Source of the DNA: Anas platyrhynchos
Lineage: Eukaryota; Chordata; Aves; Anseriformes; Anatidae
DNA: 64,000 nucleotides
Direction: 5' to 3'
Assembly: GCF_047663525.1 (NCBI RefSeq)
Contig: NC_092604.1
Coordinates: 11,085,501 to 11,149,500, forward strand
Part shown: piece after piece, positions 14,084-25,800 of the stretch
How positions within the stretch are numbered: position 1 is the stretch's first letter
Layout of the letters: each line of letters opens with the position of its first letter
The notes under the pieces: generated by a model
The model's database searches: none
What the model was told of the DNA's origin: nothing
What the model saw: the letters and a program-made list of their open reading frames with translations, nothing else
Position numbers and translations under genes: made by a program

Positions 14084-15835
14084 AAGATGTTTACTTTCAA
14101 TTACCCTAGTAAAAATGAAAAAAAAAAAAAAAGAAAAGTAGCAGTTGCAAAAGAAGGTATTATTCGAGATGGCTCGTTACATAGCTGTTAGGTGTAGCTA
14201 ATCCGCTAAATATTTAGCTGAAAACTTCCTGCATCCCCTAACTCTTGTTTTCCCCATGAGTGTGCTGCAATCCCTGAAACAGTTCATGGACAACTGCAGT
14301 TCTGTGTCTGTGCTTGCTGAGGCTGCTGCATATCTCTCCTGGCATTTGCATAGCTTAACGTGTATCGGTTGCAGCAGAGGGAAGGCAGCTTGCCACCCCA
14401 TTTGATCCATGGTCAGCAATGGGAGCACAATGCTGGACGACGCTTGGCAATCCCCATCGACAGCATCTGCAGTCTGCTCCACCCCATTTTTCTGCTGCCT
14501 ACACTTCAGGGACAAATGGAAAAAACAAACTCCCACACTATACTAACATGGAGCGGAGAAAAGGGAGGAATTCGTATCATTTCCTCTGATACCGGGGAAA
14601 CAACCAGTTCCCCTCAAAAAGCAATGCATTTGTGAACAAAACAAGGGAACCCATTAAATATATTAAGTACATCAAAAGAAGACAAGGACACTAAGCTATT
14701 TGCTTTAAATTACTAGGGTTAGTTATAAAAGTAGTAATTGAGAAACAGGGATTTCACACCAGGAGGTACCACCCTGTCTTAAAGAGATGCATGGCTTCTG
14801 TGCAAAGGAAAAACATGTAAAGAAGGCTGAAAAGACAGTCTTTGACATTTGGTATTTCTCTTATTACTTTTTTCTAAATTAAAAATACCATAAATATGTT
14901 TAACTTCATCTACTATGGATCTTATAGAAGCAAAACCTCTAAATCTGATTAAAAAACAACAGAAATTGAATTTGAATCCAACCTGTCCAGATGTACTTTT
15001 CTCCTCCCCCCCCAGTATGAAGGGAAATGAATTACTTCATGTGAACAATGTAACCTGCTATCCTGGTTCAAGTATTTTCCACAGCGTAACAGTTCCATTG
15101 CTACAGCTACAGATCCTGCACACCACTCAGCAGAAAACATCCCATTTTCTAACCTTTTGTTCCTCACCTACAAATCGGGCAGAGCAAATAATGACAAATG
15201 AAGATTTCACGGAGGGACGGATTGCTGGCTGCATTCAAATGCACAAAAAGAGCCACACAACGTGATTTAATATTTGTTTTGAAAAAAAAATCTGAATCCC
15301 TGACCAAGGCCTTTCAGAGAATAGTCTTTGGAATCTTCTGGCACTTTTCTCCAAACAAAACACCAATAGATATTTTTTTTTTCCAGAAAGATACAGAACC
15401 ATTCCAGGCCTTTTTTTTTCCCCTCATGCGTTCATTTGCCATCTCCAGACAACTGCTGCTCAGAGCCTATTTAAATATGTATGAAAGACTGCTGAATTGT
15501 CACGTACATTTCAGACGGGAACACGTACTAAAAATCCTAAACAGCCGACATGGACCTGCCGGGAAAACGATAAAAGCAATAAATGCTTGTGCTTCCCCTT
15601 AAACACCAGGGCAGCTGATTACCTCAGGGGCACATATTGACCAACTGGCAATGTATTTACACCGTACCAACCCCACAAGGGTGGGCAAGGAATCTGGGAG
15701 GGGGAAGACGGTCATTTCATTACATTAAATAAATATAAAGAGGCTAGGAGAGGAATAGATACTGATTTTCTTTTTGTTGTTTTTTTCTTTTTTCTGAGGG
15801 AAACCTCGGCGCTTGCCCTGCCTCTGGAGGGAGAG

Positions 15836-16146
15836 GAGGCTGGGGGGCTTTTATGTGGGGGGGAGGCTTTTTTTTTTTTTTTTGAGGGGGAAGGTTTTCT
15901 GTGAGGGGGAGGCAGGCTTTTCTTTTTTTTTCTTTTGGGGGGAAGATTTCTGTGAGGGAGAGAAGATTTCGAGGAGGGGGAGGCTTTCTGTGAGGGGAGG
16001 CTTTCTGCAGGGGGAGAGGAAGGCTTTCTGTGAGGAGGGGAGGACATCGAGGGGGAGGCTTTTTGTGAGGAGGGGACGCTTTCTGTGAGGAATGGAGCGG
16101 ATTTCGGGGGCTGAAGGCTTTTTCTGAGGGGGGAGGCTTTCTACCA
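15836..16146 (+). repeat. Purine-rich G/A minisatellite with a GGAGGCTTTCTGTGAGG core
   Basis: Around ten to twelve degenerate tandem copies of a roughly 20-25 base unit, with core GGGGGAGGCTTTCTGTGAGG, are interrupted by T tracts. The plus strand is G-rich with many runs of three to seven G. It sits in SPTAN1 intron 1 directly beside the CpG-island promoter. The long Pro/Ser/Lys-rich frame seen in the opposite strand is only a translation of this repeat. Confidence 0.85.
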
Positions 16147-16625
16147 GCGGCCCCCCGGGCCCTGCCGCCCCCCTCTCCCCTCACGCTGACCTTGGGCAGG
16201 GCCGGCCGGCTCCTGGAAGCCATTACCGGGGCTTTGGCCCCTCCGGTTTTCTCCTCAGGAGCCGGGCACTGCCGGGGGCTGTCCCCTCGTTACCCCCCCC
16301 GGGGGATCCGACCCCAATTCCTGCCGCTGCCCGGGGCGGCTCCCGGCTCTCCCCACCCGCCTTGCCCTTTATCCGCGCCTCACCCCATGGCTGCAGCCCG
16401 CACCCCGTGAGGAGGGTCCCCGTCCCTCCCCGTTCCTTCCCCTGAGGGGAGAGCCCCCCTTACACCCCCCACACCCATAGGGACCCGCCGTGAGGGGCGA
16501 ACCCCGGCCGCAGCACACCCGTCCACCTGTCCACCCGAGGCGTGACGGGGTGGCGGCGGCGGGGGCCCGTTTTACCCGAGGGAGGTGGGAAGGAGGCGAG
16601 CGCGGCGCTCAGCCGCAGCCCTCAC

Positions 16626-16688
16626 CGGGTCGGTGCGCAGCTCCCCGTCCCCGTGCCGCCGCCGCCGCCCCTCCGCCTCTACGGCCGC
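16626..16688 (-). other. SPTAN1: Predicted noncoding first exon of SPTAN1
   Basis: The exon 3' edge is set by a consensus donor (exon end CCCG at 16626, then GTGAGG). The 5' edge is inferred from the TATA box at 16711-16718. It would splice to 7936, where TTCCAG precedes AAAATGGATCC. No ATG lies in the short predicted exon. Confidence 0.6.
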
Positions 16689-16710
16689 TCCGCGCCGCCC
16701 GCGCCGGCCC

Positions 16711-16739
16711 CTTTTATAGGGCGGGGGGGGGTGACGTCA
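16711..16739 (-). promoter_or_regulatory. SPTAN1: SPTAN1 core promoter: CRE, GC box and TATA box
   Basis: On the minus strand TATAAAAG occupies 16718-16711. About 13 bases upstream lies a perfect CRE, TGACGTCA (16732-16739), separated from the TATA box by a C-rich GC-box tract. A start site near 16688 would follow from normal TATA spacing. About 60 bases beyond that is a good donor, CCCG|GTGAGG. The motifs are directly visible; assigning them to SPTAN1 rests on strand, distance and the known noncoding first exon in this family. Confidence 0.75.
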
Positions 16740-17177
16740 GCGCCGCAGCGGACGGAAAGGGGGGGGGGGGGAAGGAGGGGACGGCGCCACCCACTCGAGC
16801 GCAGTGGAACGGGAGGGAGTGCGCATGCGGGGAGGAGCGGAGAGAGCCGAGGGGGGGCTCCGGGCACTGACGAGGGGTTCCGGAAATTGCCGAAGGGCTC
16901 CGGAAAGAGCCGAGGGGGGAGGCGGGGCGCCTGAGGGCGGAGGCTGTGTGGTGGTTCAGGCCTCCTTTCCTCAACCCATAACAAACGTGCAAAATAAAAA
17001 TACAAACACCAAGCGACAGTGGAAATCATTTTAATTAGCGCAGGAGCGGGGTCTTCTGCCCCCTTTTCAGGCCCCGCTAGGGCCGGGTTCCTGCTCTCAG
17101 CCCTGAGCTGCTGCAGATTGTGAGAATTCAATCGATAAGCCCCGCTCCAACAGCAGCCTCAGCAGCTTTCCCTTATT

Positions 17178-17212
17178 AAATATATATACACACAGTATAT
17201 ATACATATATGA
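17178..17212. repeat. TA/CA simple repeat
   Basis: Short alternating TA/CA tract between the SPTAN1 promoter and the GLE1 3' end. Confidence 0.8.
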
Positions 17213-17499
17213 CATGGTTAGAGCTGTCTGTTTGAAGTAGCCCGCAATGTCAGAATCACAAAGAAGCTTGACAAGGGCAGAACATCAAAAGGGTGCACAC
17301 GCTTGTCAGAAACGGTCTATTTTTAAAAAGCCAATGCATAAATTCAAAGGCAAAGGAGCCTTTTGTATAAACAAGATGATTTAAATAGACACGGCAAATA
17401 AGGTTTACCCAAATCTCTGTTTTTTTAGAGGCTTAGTGAGACAGAACTGCATAGGACCAACACAGCAAGCTTCTTTTAGTGATTTTTGAGTTAATAACG

Positions 17500-19841
17500 C
17501 TTTCTTTTATTAAAGGACTTAAATGGAAAAAGCAGCCTGGCACTGATCTTGCATCAGAACCTGTAGGACTGCCTCAAAGTATTGTCTCTAAGGAAGAGGA
17601 TGACTCACAGCAATTTTAATGCATCTGGTCCTAAGCGCGCAGTACTTTCGCATGTGAGATGCTCTCACTTGTCATGTTTGATATGAATATGCATGTGGTG
17701 CCTTTTTAATATATGCATAGGACCTTATTTGCACTGTAACTTAACACCAAATGGCTAACATTCGAAGCTGCTAAAATAAAATAAAATAAAAACAGAACAG
17801 CATGGTACAAGTCAAGCACCAGCTCAAGCAGTAGATGCAGCCATAAGCTACATCTAAAAATAAATATTGATTTATTAGTTATTTGGAAGCGTACCCATTC
17901 AATTAAAAATCCTTATTAATGTTTTTGAAATAGCATATAAATATCTGGATGCCTTTTACTGAGGTAGAAATGCATACTGTATATTTGTTATTAATGAAAA
18001 TAGGTACTTATACCCCCCCCTCCAAAAAAACATTAGTAAACCCCAGTACCTCTCAACCAAAACAAGGAAAGATTCTGTATCTTGTACATACATACATCAA
18101 ATCACCCCTTGTGTTTTGGCACAGGCAGATAATTATTTCTAACAGACACTACCAATCTTGATAAAGTGAGTCTCCAACATAATTACAGATAGGCAAGATG
18201 TACTCATAACATCTCCATTCCATATATATTAAAAAAAAAAAACACAACGCATTTTCAAGTATACTAATGAAAGGTGTAGTACTTTTCTGTTAAAGGATAC
18301 TGGAAGATTTCCAGCATACGAGAACAATCACCAGAAACGTTAATGTAATGAGTTCCAGTGTCACTTCACAAAATGTATACACCAAATACAAATTTAATTT
18401 ATTACCAGTCAATTTTAAAGTCAAAGTTCAAGGGTTTTAAAAGACCAAGTACATGTGTTACAATCTTTTCTCAGAAAGTTTAAGGGCTATGTAAAAAAAA
18501 AAAAAAAAAATCAAATTCAGATTGTCATATGGCCCCCTCAAAAATCCACATTCTACAGCTTCAAAGTGTGAAATGTTTAGGATTATCGAAGAACAATCTG
18601 GTAAAAATAATAATTTTAACTTGTAACAGTATTTTGAAAAAAAAATCACGTACTGCTTTCTAGAACTCTGCAGCAGATTTTCTCATCTTGAAGACTATCA
18701 AAATAGTTCAAAAACAGCGCAATACCTATCAAACAAATCTCCCACGACCCTGATCCCCCGTACTATGTACTCTCCAATGGCCGCAGAAAAACACGCTGCA
18801 TCAGATTAAAGAGAAAAAAATAATCACACTTTAATATTAAATTTAAACAGATTTCTAGAATGAACTATTCTCAGAATAATTCACCATTGGTATAAAAGCA
18901 TTACAGTACTTCATACATAAAAATGGCATAACAGTGAAAAGTAAGAAATATATTTCTATAAAATGGTCATTATAAAATATAAGTCAATGCACCATAGGTA
19001 ACTCAAGCATACCATTTCCCCCTCAATGATGACAGAACATCAGCCAAAGTGTTTAGATGAATGCACTGTTTCACTGTTATTATTTTTTTTTAATAAAATT
19101 GCTTATTAGCTTTCAATCACTTAATGGATAGTGGACACAATTTCTGTAGTTTCAGGAACTCTGCTTTTTCCCCATAAAAATCCACACAAAGTTTTAAAAA
19201 GTGAGTCTACCTCTCTTAGATCAAGAACAATGCCTCTTGGAGCAAAGTTACATTCAACAGAGAGAAACGTTCACGATGCTAGGCCAAGTACCTTTTACCA
19301 GTCCCTCAGTAGTTTTAAGATGTTGTTGCCACAAACAGGATGCAAGTTACGTCAACATAACGGAAAGTGAATTACAAAAGCTTGACACAATAAATAATAA
19401 AGTTTCACCAGTAAGTTTCTGAGACTGATTAACTATGTTAAGACTTCGTAAAGCTTTGAGGTATTTTCACTTCCATGAACAGAATAGCACTGAGCAAATT
19501 TTCAGTCCAAGTGTTTATAGTGAAATCCAGAAGTTACCAGAATACTGTATGTAAACTACCTTCCACATGTTTGAGCATACCAAGGAAAATTCTCAGTTTT
19601 ACATAATTTAGTATATAAAAACCTATACAAATCCAAAATAAAGAACAGCTTTATCCATTTCCAACAAATTAAGATTTTGTTCTATTCAACATAAAATGTA
19701 ATGAATTACACTTTAACACATGTGTTGAACATAATCTCCTCATCCACCCAAATATAAAATGAATTTGTTTTGCCTCTATATGTAAACAGGAAGCCAGGTC
19801 TGAAAGCACTGACATCCAGGGAGGAAGAAGTACATGCTGAT
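17500..19841 (-). other. GLE1: GLE1 3' untranslated region (extent uncertain) with several AATAAA signals
   Basis: AT-rich sequence downstream of the GLE1 stop codon with no supported exon on either strand. Minus-strand AATAAA hexamers lie at 18398-18403, 17871-17876 and 17506-17511, any of which could end the transcript. Using the last would give a 3' UTR of about 2.3 kb, ending about 0.8 kb before the SPTAN1 start site. Which site is used cannot be told from sequence. Confidence 0.5.
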
Positions 19842-22800
19842 TTATGACCTCCAAAAGGAAGGCTGCAGAAAGCCCTTTGGTAATGGAATTTCCTTCTTCT
19901 GTAGACATTCCTAGTAAGAGAAGACAACAAAAAAATCAAAAAAAAAAAAAGGGGGGGGGAGAAAGAAATGGGTTATCTTGGTTTGCAATCTCTTCTCAGG
20001 AATTTTGACGGCTCTTATTGCACACATCCAAAGCATTGCTAACAAAGTATCAAAATTTGTTTTGAAATTAAAGTACAAACTATGATATTAAAATATGATA
20101 GCTCTAGTTTAAGACGACATTCACAACACAAAACAGAAGTATTCAACAGTTCTGCAAGTTTTCTCTAAAAAATACATACACAAAATACAATGCTAACAGA
20201 CGCTACAAAGAGCAGCTCAAAATGTCTGCTTCCTCACAATCTAATCAGGACAACATAAAAAGTAAGCAAACCACTGATGAAAATGAGCTGTTACAGAAAT
20301 GACTCAGCAGAATCGTTCTCAGCCTGTGTCTCCTCTCACTGCAACTATTCTCAGTGAACATCAATTATAACCAAAATAATTTTCCACTGAGAACAACAGA
20401 TGTGAGGTAAGAAAGAAGCAAGATGTTTGACATCGTAACTATCATTAAGAGAATTCAGTAAGTGAAAGACAGGTTACATCATAGTTACAGGTCCAGACTA
20501 TCTAGTGTGCTGCAAGCAGTGCCAACATCATTATTGGAATGATGCATATATCGAACGGAGTGGAGGAAAAAGTCACTCTAAAACTGAAAAAAATTGCTTT
20601 ACCTCCAAGAATTGCTTGAAACGCATTAAAGAGCCCATCTGTCCAGAGCTAGTAATTGCTTCAATCCTGCAGAAAGAACAGCATGTCTCAAAATCTATTT
20701 AGAAAGTTGAGTTTTATTTGCAAGTGGATAGGGAGGTGAATGTCAGAAATAGGAAAAGAGGGAAGAGTCTTTTAAGAGCAAACACCAAACACCCAAAATG
20801 TAAAAACAAGGATTATTTCACATTCCTAAAAACAAGCATCATACCTTGGGAAGTAGTCTTCTCGGATCAGCAACATCATTTTCCAGAACTGAATCTGATA
20901 CTGTTTCATGAGAGCGTTACCACATACCTACGGTATAGAATCGGGTCTCAGAATAGCATAACACTTTCAGTGAACCTGTCCAATATCAATCACTTAATAT
21001 TTAATTCAGACATTAAGATAAATACCTATACCTACAATAAAACAAACAAAGGTTCTAATTTGCCCTACTGCCAGCACAATCACCTTTTCTTGTCATTGAC
21101 TGGGTGGTCATCACTAATACCCATTTGATGTTGTAATTCCTCTCACTCCAATCTCCCTTCAAAATTAACAGCCTTCCCTAATAGCATTTGCTAAGGAGTA
21201 CTGTGGTCATTTACCAATCTTGATTAGTGCAATATGTACTTATCAATTTTATTCATATAGCCAGCTTACAGAATGCCTCTGGTGTATTTCGCTTTGTAAT
21301 TTACTCTCTCTTTGCATACAATCTTTAGAAGGCATTTAATAAGCACAAAAGCTGCTTCTGTTTGATAATGCATCTCCCTTGACTCCAGCCTTCAGCTTTG
21401 GCTCTTATTTAGGAGAGCTACATATCCTGGGGTATGGATTAATATACATGTATATCAGACTCTGTCCTTTCCAACCTGAAAAACCCATCCTGTCTTATAA
21501 AGTAATTCATCTGGAAAGGACACAGGACCTTACATTCTGCATTGCATTGTATGAATTGGTGCCAAGTGATTAGCAAACCTTCTTACAGGAGCATGCAACT
21601 ATTTTTTTTAAGGTTCCCGTTGTTTGTTTTTTTTTTAAAGGAAAATATAACAGTAGTTGCACGTGGTCTGGGTAAACCATTTTTTTAAATAATTCAAACT
21701 CCAAGGCTGTATTAGCAAGAATCTGGAATTATTCATCTTCCCTTCTGACGGAAAATGGACAAGTTAAAAAAAAAACAACTCTTCTTAAAAATCATAACAA
21801 ACATCACCTCAGTCAATAATCCCTTCAGACACTACAGTATCTCCAGTTTAGATCCCTTTAGCCACCAATTCACCAATTTACTGTCTTGTCTCATAAACTA
21901 TAATGACTTTTTTATTTAAAAAAGAAGGAAAATTTAAAAAAGGAAATAGAATGTTTGGTTATGTCATTTCCCAGTGTTTTGCTGCTGCTAAGTAGACTCA
22001 TACATCACTGACCTCCAGAAAACCAAAAAGAAGTGTAGCTGTCACATCTGCCAGAGGTTCCATGTTCAACATCTGAGCAAGCCAGCGCCATCCATAACTC
22101 AGCCCATGAGGATGTGTCTATAAAGCAATACAAGAAAGCTAACCACCACTTGTTTTACAATATGCAAAATGCTTTTATCAAAACAGACAGCTTTCAGACT
22201 TCTTTTCACTTTTATAAAGTTGTTTTATGATAGCCTTACATCCAACATGACTGTTATGAAAATACCTAGTAAGTAAGTAAAGGTCGATGATACAAAGTAC
22301 TTTGCATTGCCTTGTTTGGTATAATTATGACCATGTCTCTTCAAATTTATTATAAGTTGGTTTAGGTTCAGCTGCAAATCAAGTTTATAATACATTTAAT
22401 AGACTCTTGGGATACTAACGGTTATAATTATAACATCATATACATATACCCCTTGTCTGTTTCCATAAGGCCACCGAAGCTGAATGATAGCAGCATAAAG
22501 ACGAATCAGTCCTGACATCCGTTTAAGGAAATGATCTTGCTCTTCTATCTTAGAATCCTTAAATTGATATCCGAGCATCCTAAGTATGAGAAGATGTTCC
22601 AGTATTAGGACAGCAAAACACATTCACATCCATTACCCCTAAAAACATTTCCAGAGGTTCTGAAAAATATTCTCCAGGGGTGCAGAATCAGGGGAACTGC
22701 ACACTTGTGAGTAAACCTCCAGACCCTATGCAAGCACGTCGCAGTGCCTAAGTAATTAGAGATGGGGAAAAGCAGAGTTCACTCACAAGAATAGCCTTAG

Positions 22801-25800
22801 CCCTTGTTGAGTGCATGCTGACGAAGTCCAGTAATAAATTTACCTCTGATACTCTTCCATAGAGGTTCCTTCTTTGAAGGCAGGGTAGAATGGCACAGAA
22901 TACGGGCACTTTTTGTGTAGATGAGCTAAAAAGAGATCTCCGACTCGAGGGTGTATTTCCCAGATTCCGGATGCCACCACAGCAATTGGGAAAGCTGCCT
23001 CACGGTGAGAAGCTACTTCTTCTTCTCCTTGACTCTGGGAGGGGGAAAGAAAAGTCTGTTCTCACCCCTCCAAGACATTTTTCAGACAACAAATTGAAAA
23101 GATTTTTTTTTTGTCCCATCTCCTTTGTTGTAATTAGCCCCTACTAATGTTTCTATGACTATTGTAGCCACCCGCAAAAAAGCTGATAAGGCCCTGTGTC
23201 ATCAGCTCCCACAGAAGATGACAAACTTGGCCCAGGACTCAAAAAAGGAGTTAGCATCTTCAGGCACAAAGTGCAAGGCTGCACAGACATTTTTACTCCA
23301 AACAACCATATTCTAATGTTTACAAATTCAGTCACAGTTTTAGTCCATGGGAATTTTTTTTGCATGTTTTTTGTCTCTGTACTGACAAATTAAAGTCTGA
23401 AACAACCCAAATTTACCAAATAAAGAACAGAAAAAAGAATATTGCCAACTTCAAAAAGCAATTCAAACAATGATACAACATTTTTGGGAGGTGCTAACTG
23501 CACAGCAGGGACAGAAGCTTGACTCTTGTGAGCTTTCTTCTTTTTCCTCCAATTCTGCCAAGATGTAGGTTTTAGAGCAGGTGTACAGTTCTGTCATAGA
23601 TCATAAATAACTATCAACCTTTTCTCCACTATTATTCTATAAAACTAGTTAAGATTTTGCAGCATGTAAGCCTGGAATTTCAAATAATAATTTCTCTTAG
23701 AAAAGATAAAACAGTGGAAGGAGAGACAAAAAAGAGAAAAAAAAAGTTCCTTCATTGTTGCTTTTTTAATCCTTAAAGCACTTTCTCTAAACAATATGAA
23801 CGTTAACATATGCCTAGTAATTTTGTTTGTTGAATAGGGAGGACAATGACCAAAAGAGCTTCCTAAAGCACCAGCTACCTTTGCCACCCCAAAAAAGAGA
23901 AGAGTTTCTCACCACAAATTTCTCTGCAAGTTTGTAATAAACAAAATCCAGACCCTGTGGATGCTGAGTCACTGATACACTTCGCCCTCCACTCTGAACA
24001 GACTTTCCAGAGAGCAGGTTATTGATCTTGTCAAATATCTCTCTCAGCTGAGAGCCTGTAAATATATCAGGAATGTATGGAGACAGAAGGTTAGGAAAAA
24101 GACAAGCCTTAAAAAGATCGCATCAACTGCACAAAAACTGGACCCACACCCTAAAGGGCAAGGCACCTCCAACTGCTCATTTGCTACATCTGATTAAAGA
24201 AACTGAATTACGATGAAGCAAGAGGCTTCTCAGGGAGGCAACAGACTCTAAAAACAAAAGCAAACACTGTGCTACAAAGACTTGGCCTCTTCCTACGCCA
24301 GCTCTTTTCTGTAAGGGTAATTATAGAAACCTTGGATACACTGTGTTCTTCTAAAATCTACTAAAACCTAAAGGCATTACGGTTGGATTGAGCTCTTCGT
24401 GTTTTCCTGACCTGCTATGGTAGAGATCTGGCTAACAGGGATCGTAGCTGCTTTCTGCAAGTCCGTTTTTATCTTCTTAACCTGCAAAACAACAACAAAA
24501 CATTTTAAAAAAACTTTAAAGGCAATAGAATTGATCAAGACTGAAAGGCAGAGTTTCACTTATGCAGTATATACATTATGGTCCAAATTCTGAAAGGAGG
24601 AATTCAGCCCTAAATCCTAACGCATCTTTAGCTGAATTAAATCCACTGAAAATACTACAGAATCTAATCTCACAGAACTGAGGTCAGAATATTTATTTCC
24701 AGAATACCTAGCGTTTAATTTAACCGTTATATGTACCTAGAGGACCAGAAACATGAGTAAAAAACACTTCCTGAGACAGTAAGATGCCAGATTCCTACAG
24801 CCACAATCTTTAAGACCTGAAGATACCCACAGAAGGCCAGCAGCAGACAAGTAGGTTAGTTTTGCCTCAGGACACATCTAATGGATTTTCAAATGCACAT
24901 AACGTACTGGGAGGAAAAGACAGAATGGGCAGCATATAACAGGTTTTGTTTCATTTGCATTTTGAATTGATGTTCAAGACTTAAATGAGTAAAGATTATT
25001 CTGCTGTAGAGTATATGATAAATGAATATAACTGAGAAACATTAGAAGAAAATAAACTAACGTAAATGTTCAGAACCCACTGTTCAACAGTTTTCTGTTT
25101 CAAGGTTTGAGTCATACCAAGATGTAAAGTAAGTGACAAAAGCAAGAGAGAGTGAGAAGTAATTCGTTAGAAGCAGCACACAGCATTGTCTTTTAATGCT
25201 CTATAGCAGTCCGATCCAAATTGTTAAAACTGCAGAAAATAAGTAACCTGCAGAATTTAAAAAGTAGGCTGCAATTCTGCTCTACAGCTCCTGTTTTTTT
25301 TTGACAGATTAATATATTTTTTTCATTACTACTATGACAGCAAGGATGAGCAGACTTAACAGAAGCTGCTGTTAGAAATGTTTTTTATGAAAGCTCTCCT
25401 TCTTCCACTAGAGATCAAGATAATCCCTCTTCAACAGTGTTAATCATTTGTTTGTACCTCATTGTCTTTGCAGTTGCTTATCTCACTGAAAGAAGTGACA
25501 CACTGGTTTGCAGCATCTTGAAGCTCCTGGTACCAGCGCATAATACTTTCGTCTGTCTTAACTTGAAGTCCTAATAAAAAGAAAAATAAAATATTAAAAA
25601 TCAGGAGATTAACAAAGACCCAAAAATCTAGAACACCTGATTTAAGTCAGCTTATGCATCAGATAGTTTGCTGCTGGCAGTCCTGTATCCATGCCGTTAG
25701 TTGTGCTAATAAAGCTATGAGAAGGTACATCATTGCCACAATAAGATACCAAAATAGGATTTGGCAAAACAGTAAGAAATTGTATAAGGAGGAAATGGCA

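Larger units (their letters stand above)
7937..16625 (-). other. SPTAN1: SPTAN1 intron 1
   Basis: This interval of about 8.7 kb separates the noncoding first exon from the exon with the start codon. I see no coding exon in it on either strand. It holds AT-alternating repeats (8.3-8.6 kb and 14.0 kb), a CR1 fragment (10.56-10.75 kb), a GC-rich stretch at about 9.4-11.5 kb with a perfect CRE palindrome, and a purine-rich minisatellite (15.8-16.1 kb). Apart from these, the sequence is unremarkable and AT-rich. Confidence 0.8.
16140..16960. promoter_or_regulatory. SPTAN1: CpG island of the SPTAN1 promoter
   Basis: Very GC- and CpG-dense block between the minisatellite and the AT-rich GLE1 3' region. 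It contains the TATA box, CRE and noncoding exon 1 of SPTAN1. Several long open frames on both strands (for example 16490-16934 plus) reflect GC content and are not genes. Confidence 0.85.

Noticed and set aside
15712-16223. Pro/Ser/Lys-rich minus-strand frames
   Set aside because: They are translations of the purine-rich minisatellite.
16490-17131. Long frames on both strands in the SPTAN1 CpG island
   Set aside because: Open because stop codons are rare in CpG-rich sequence; they overlap promoter motifs.
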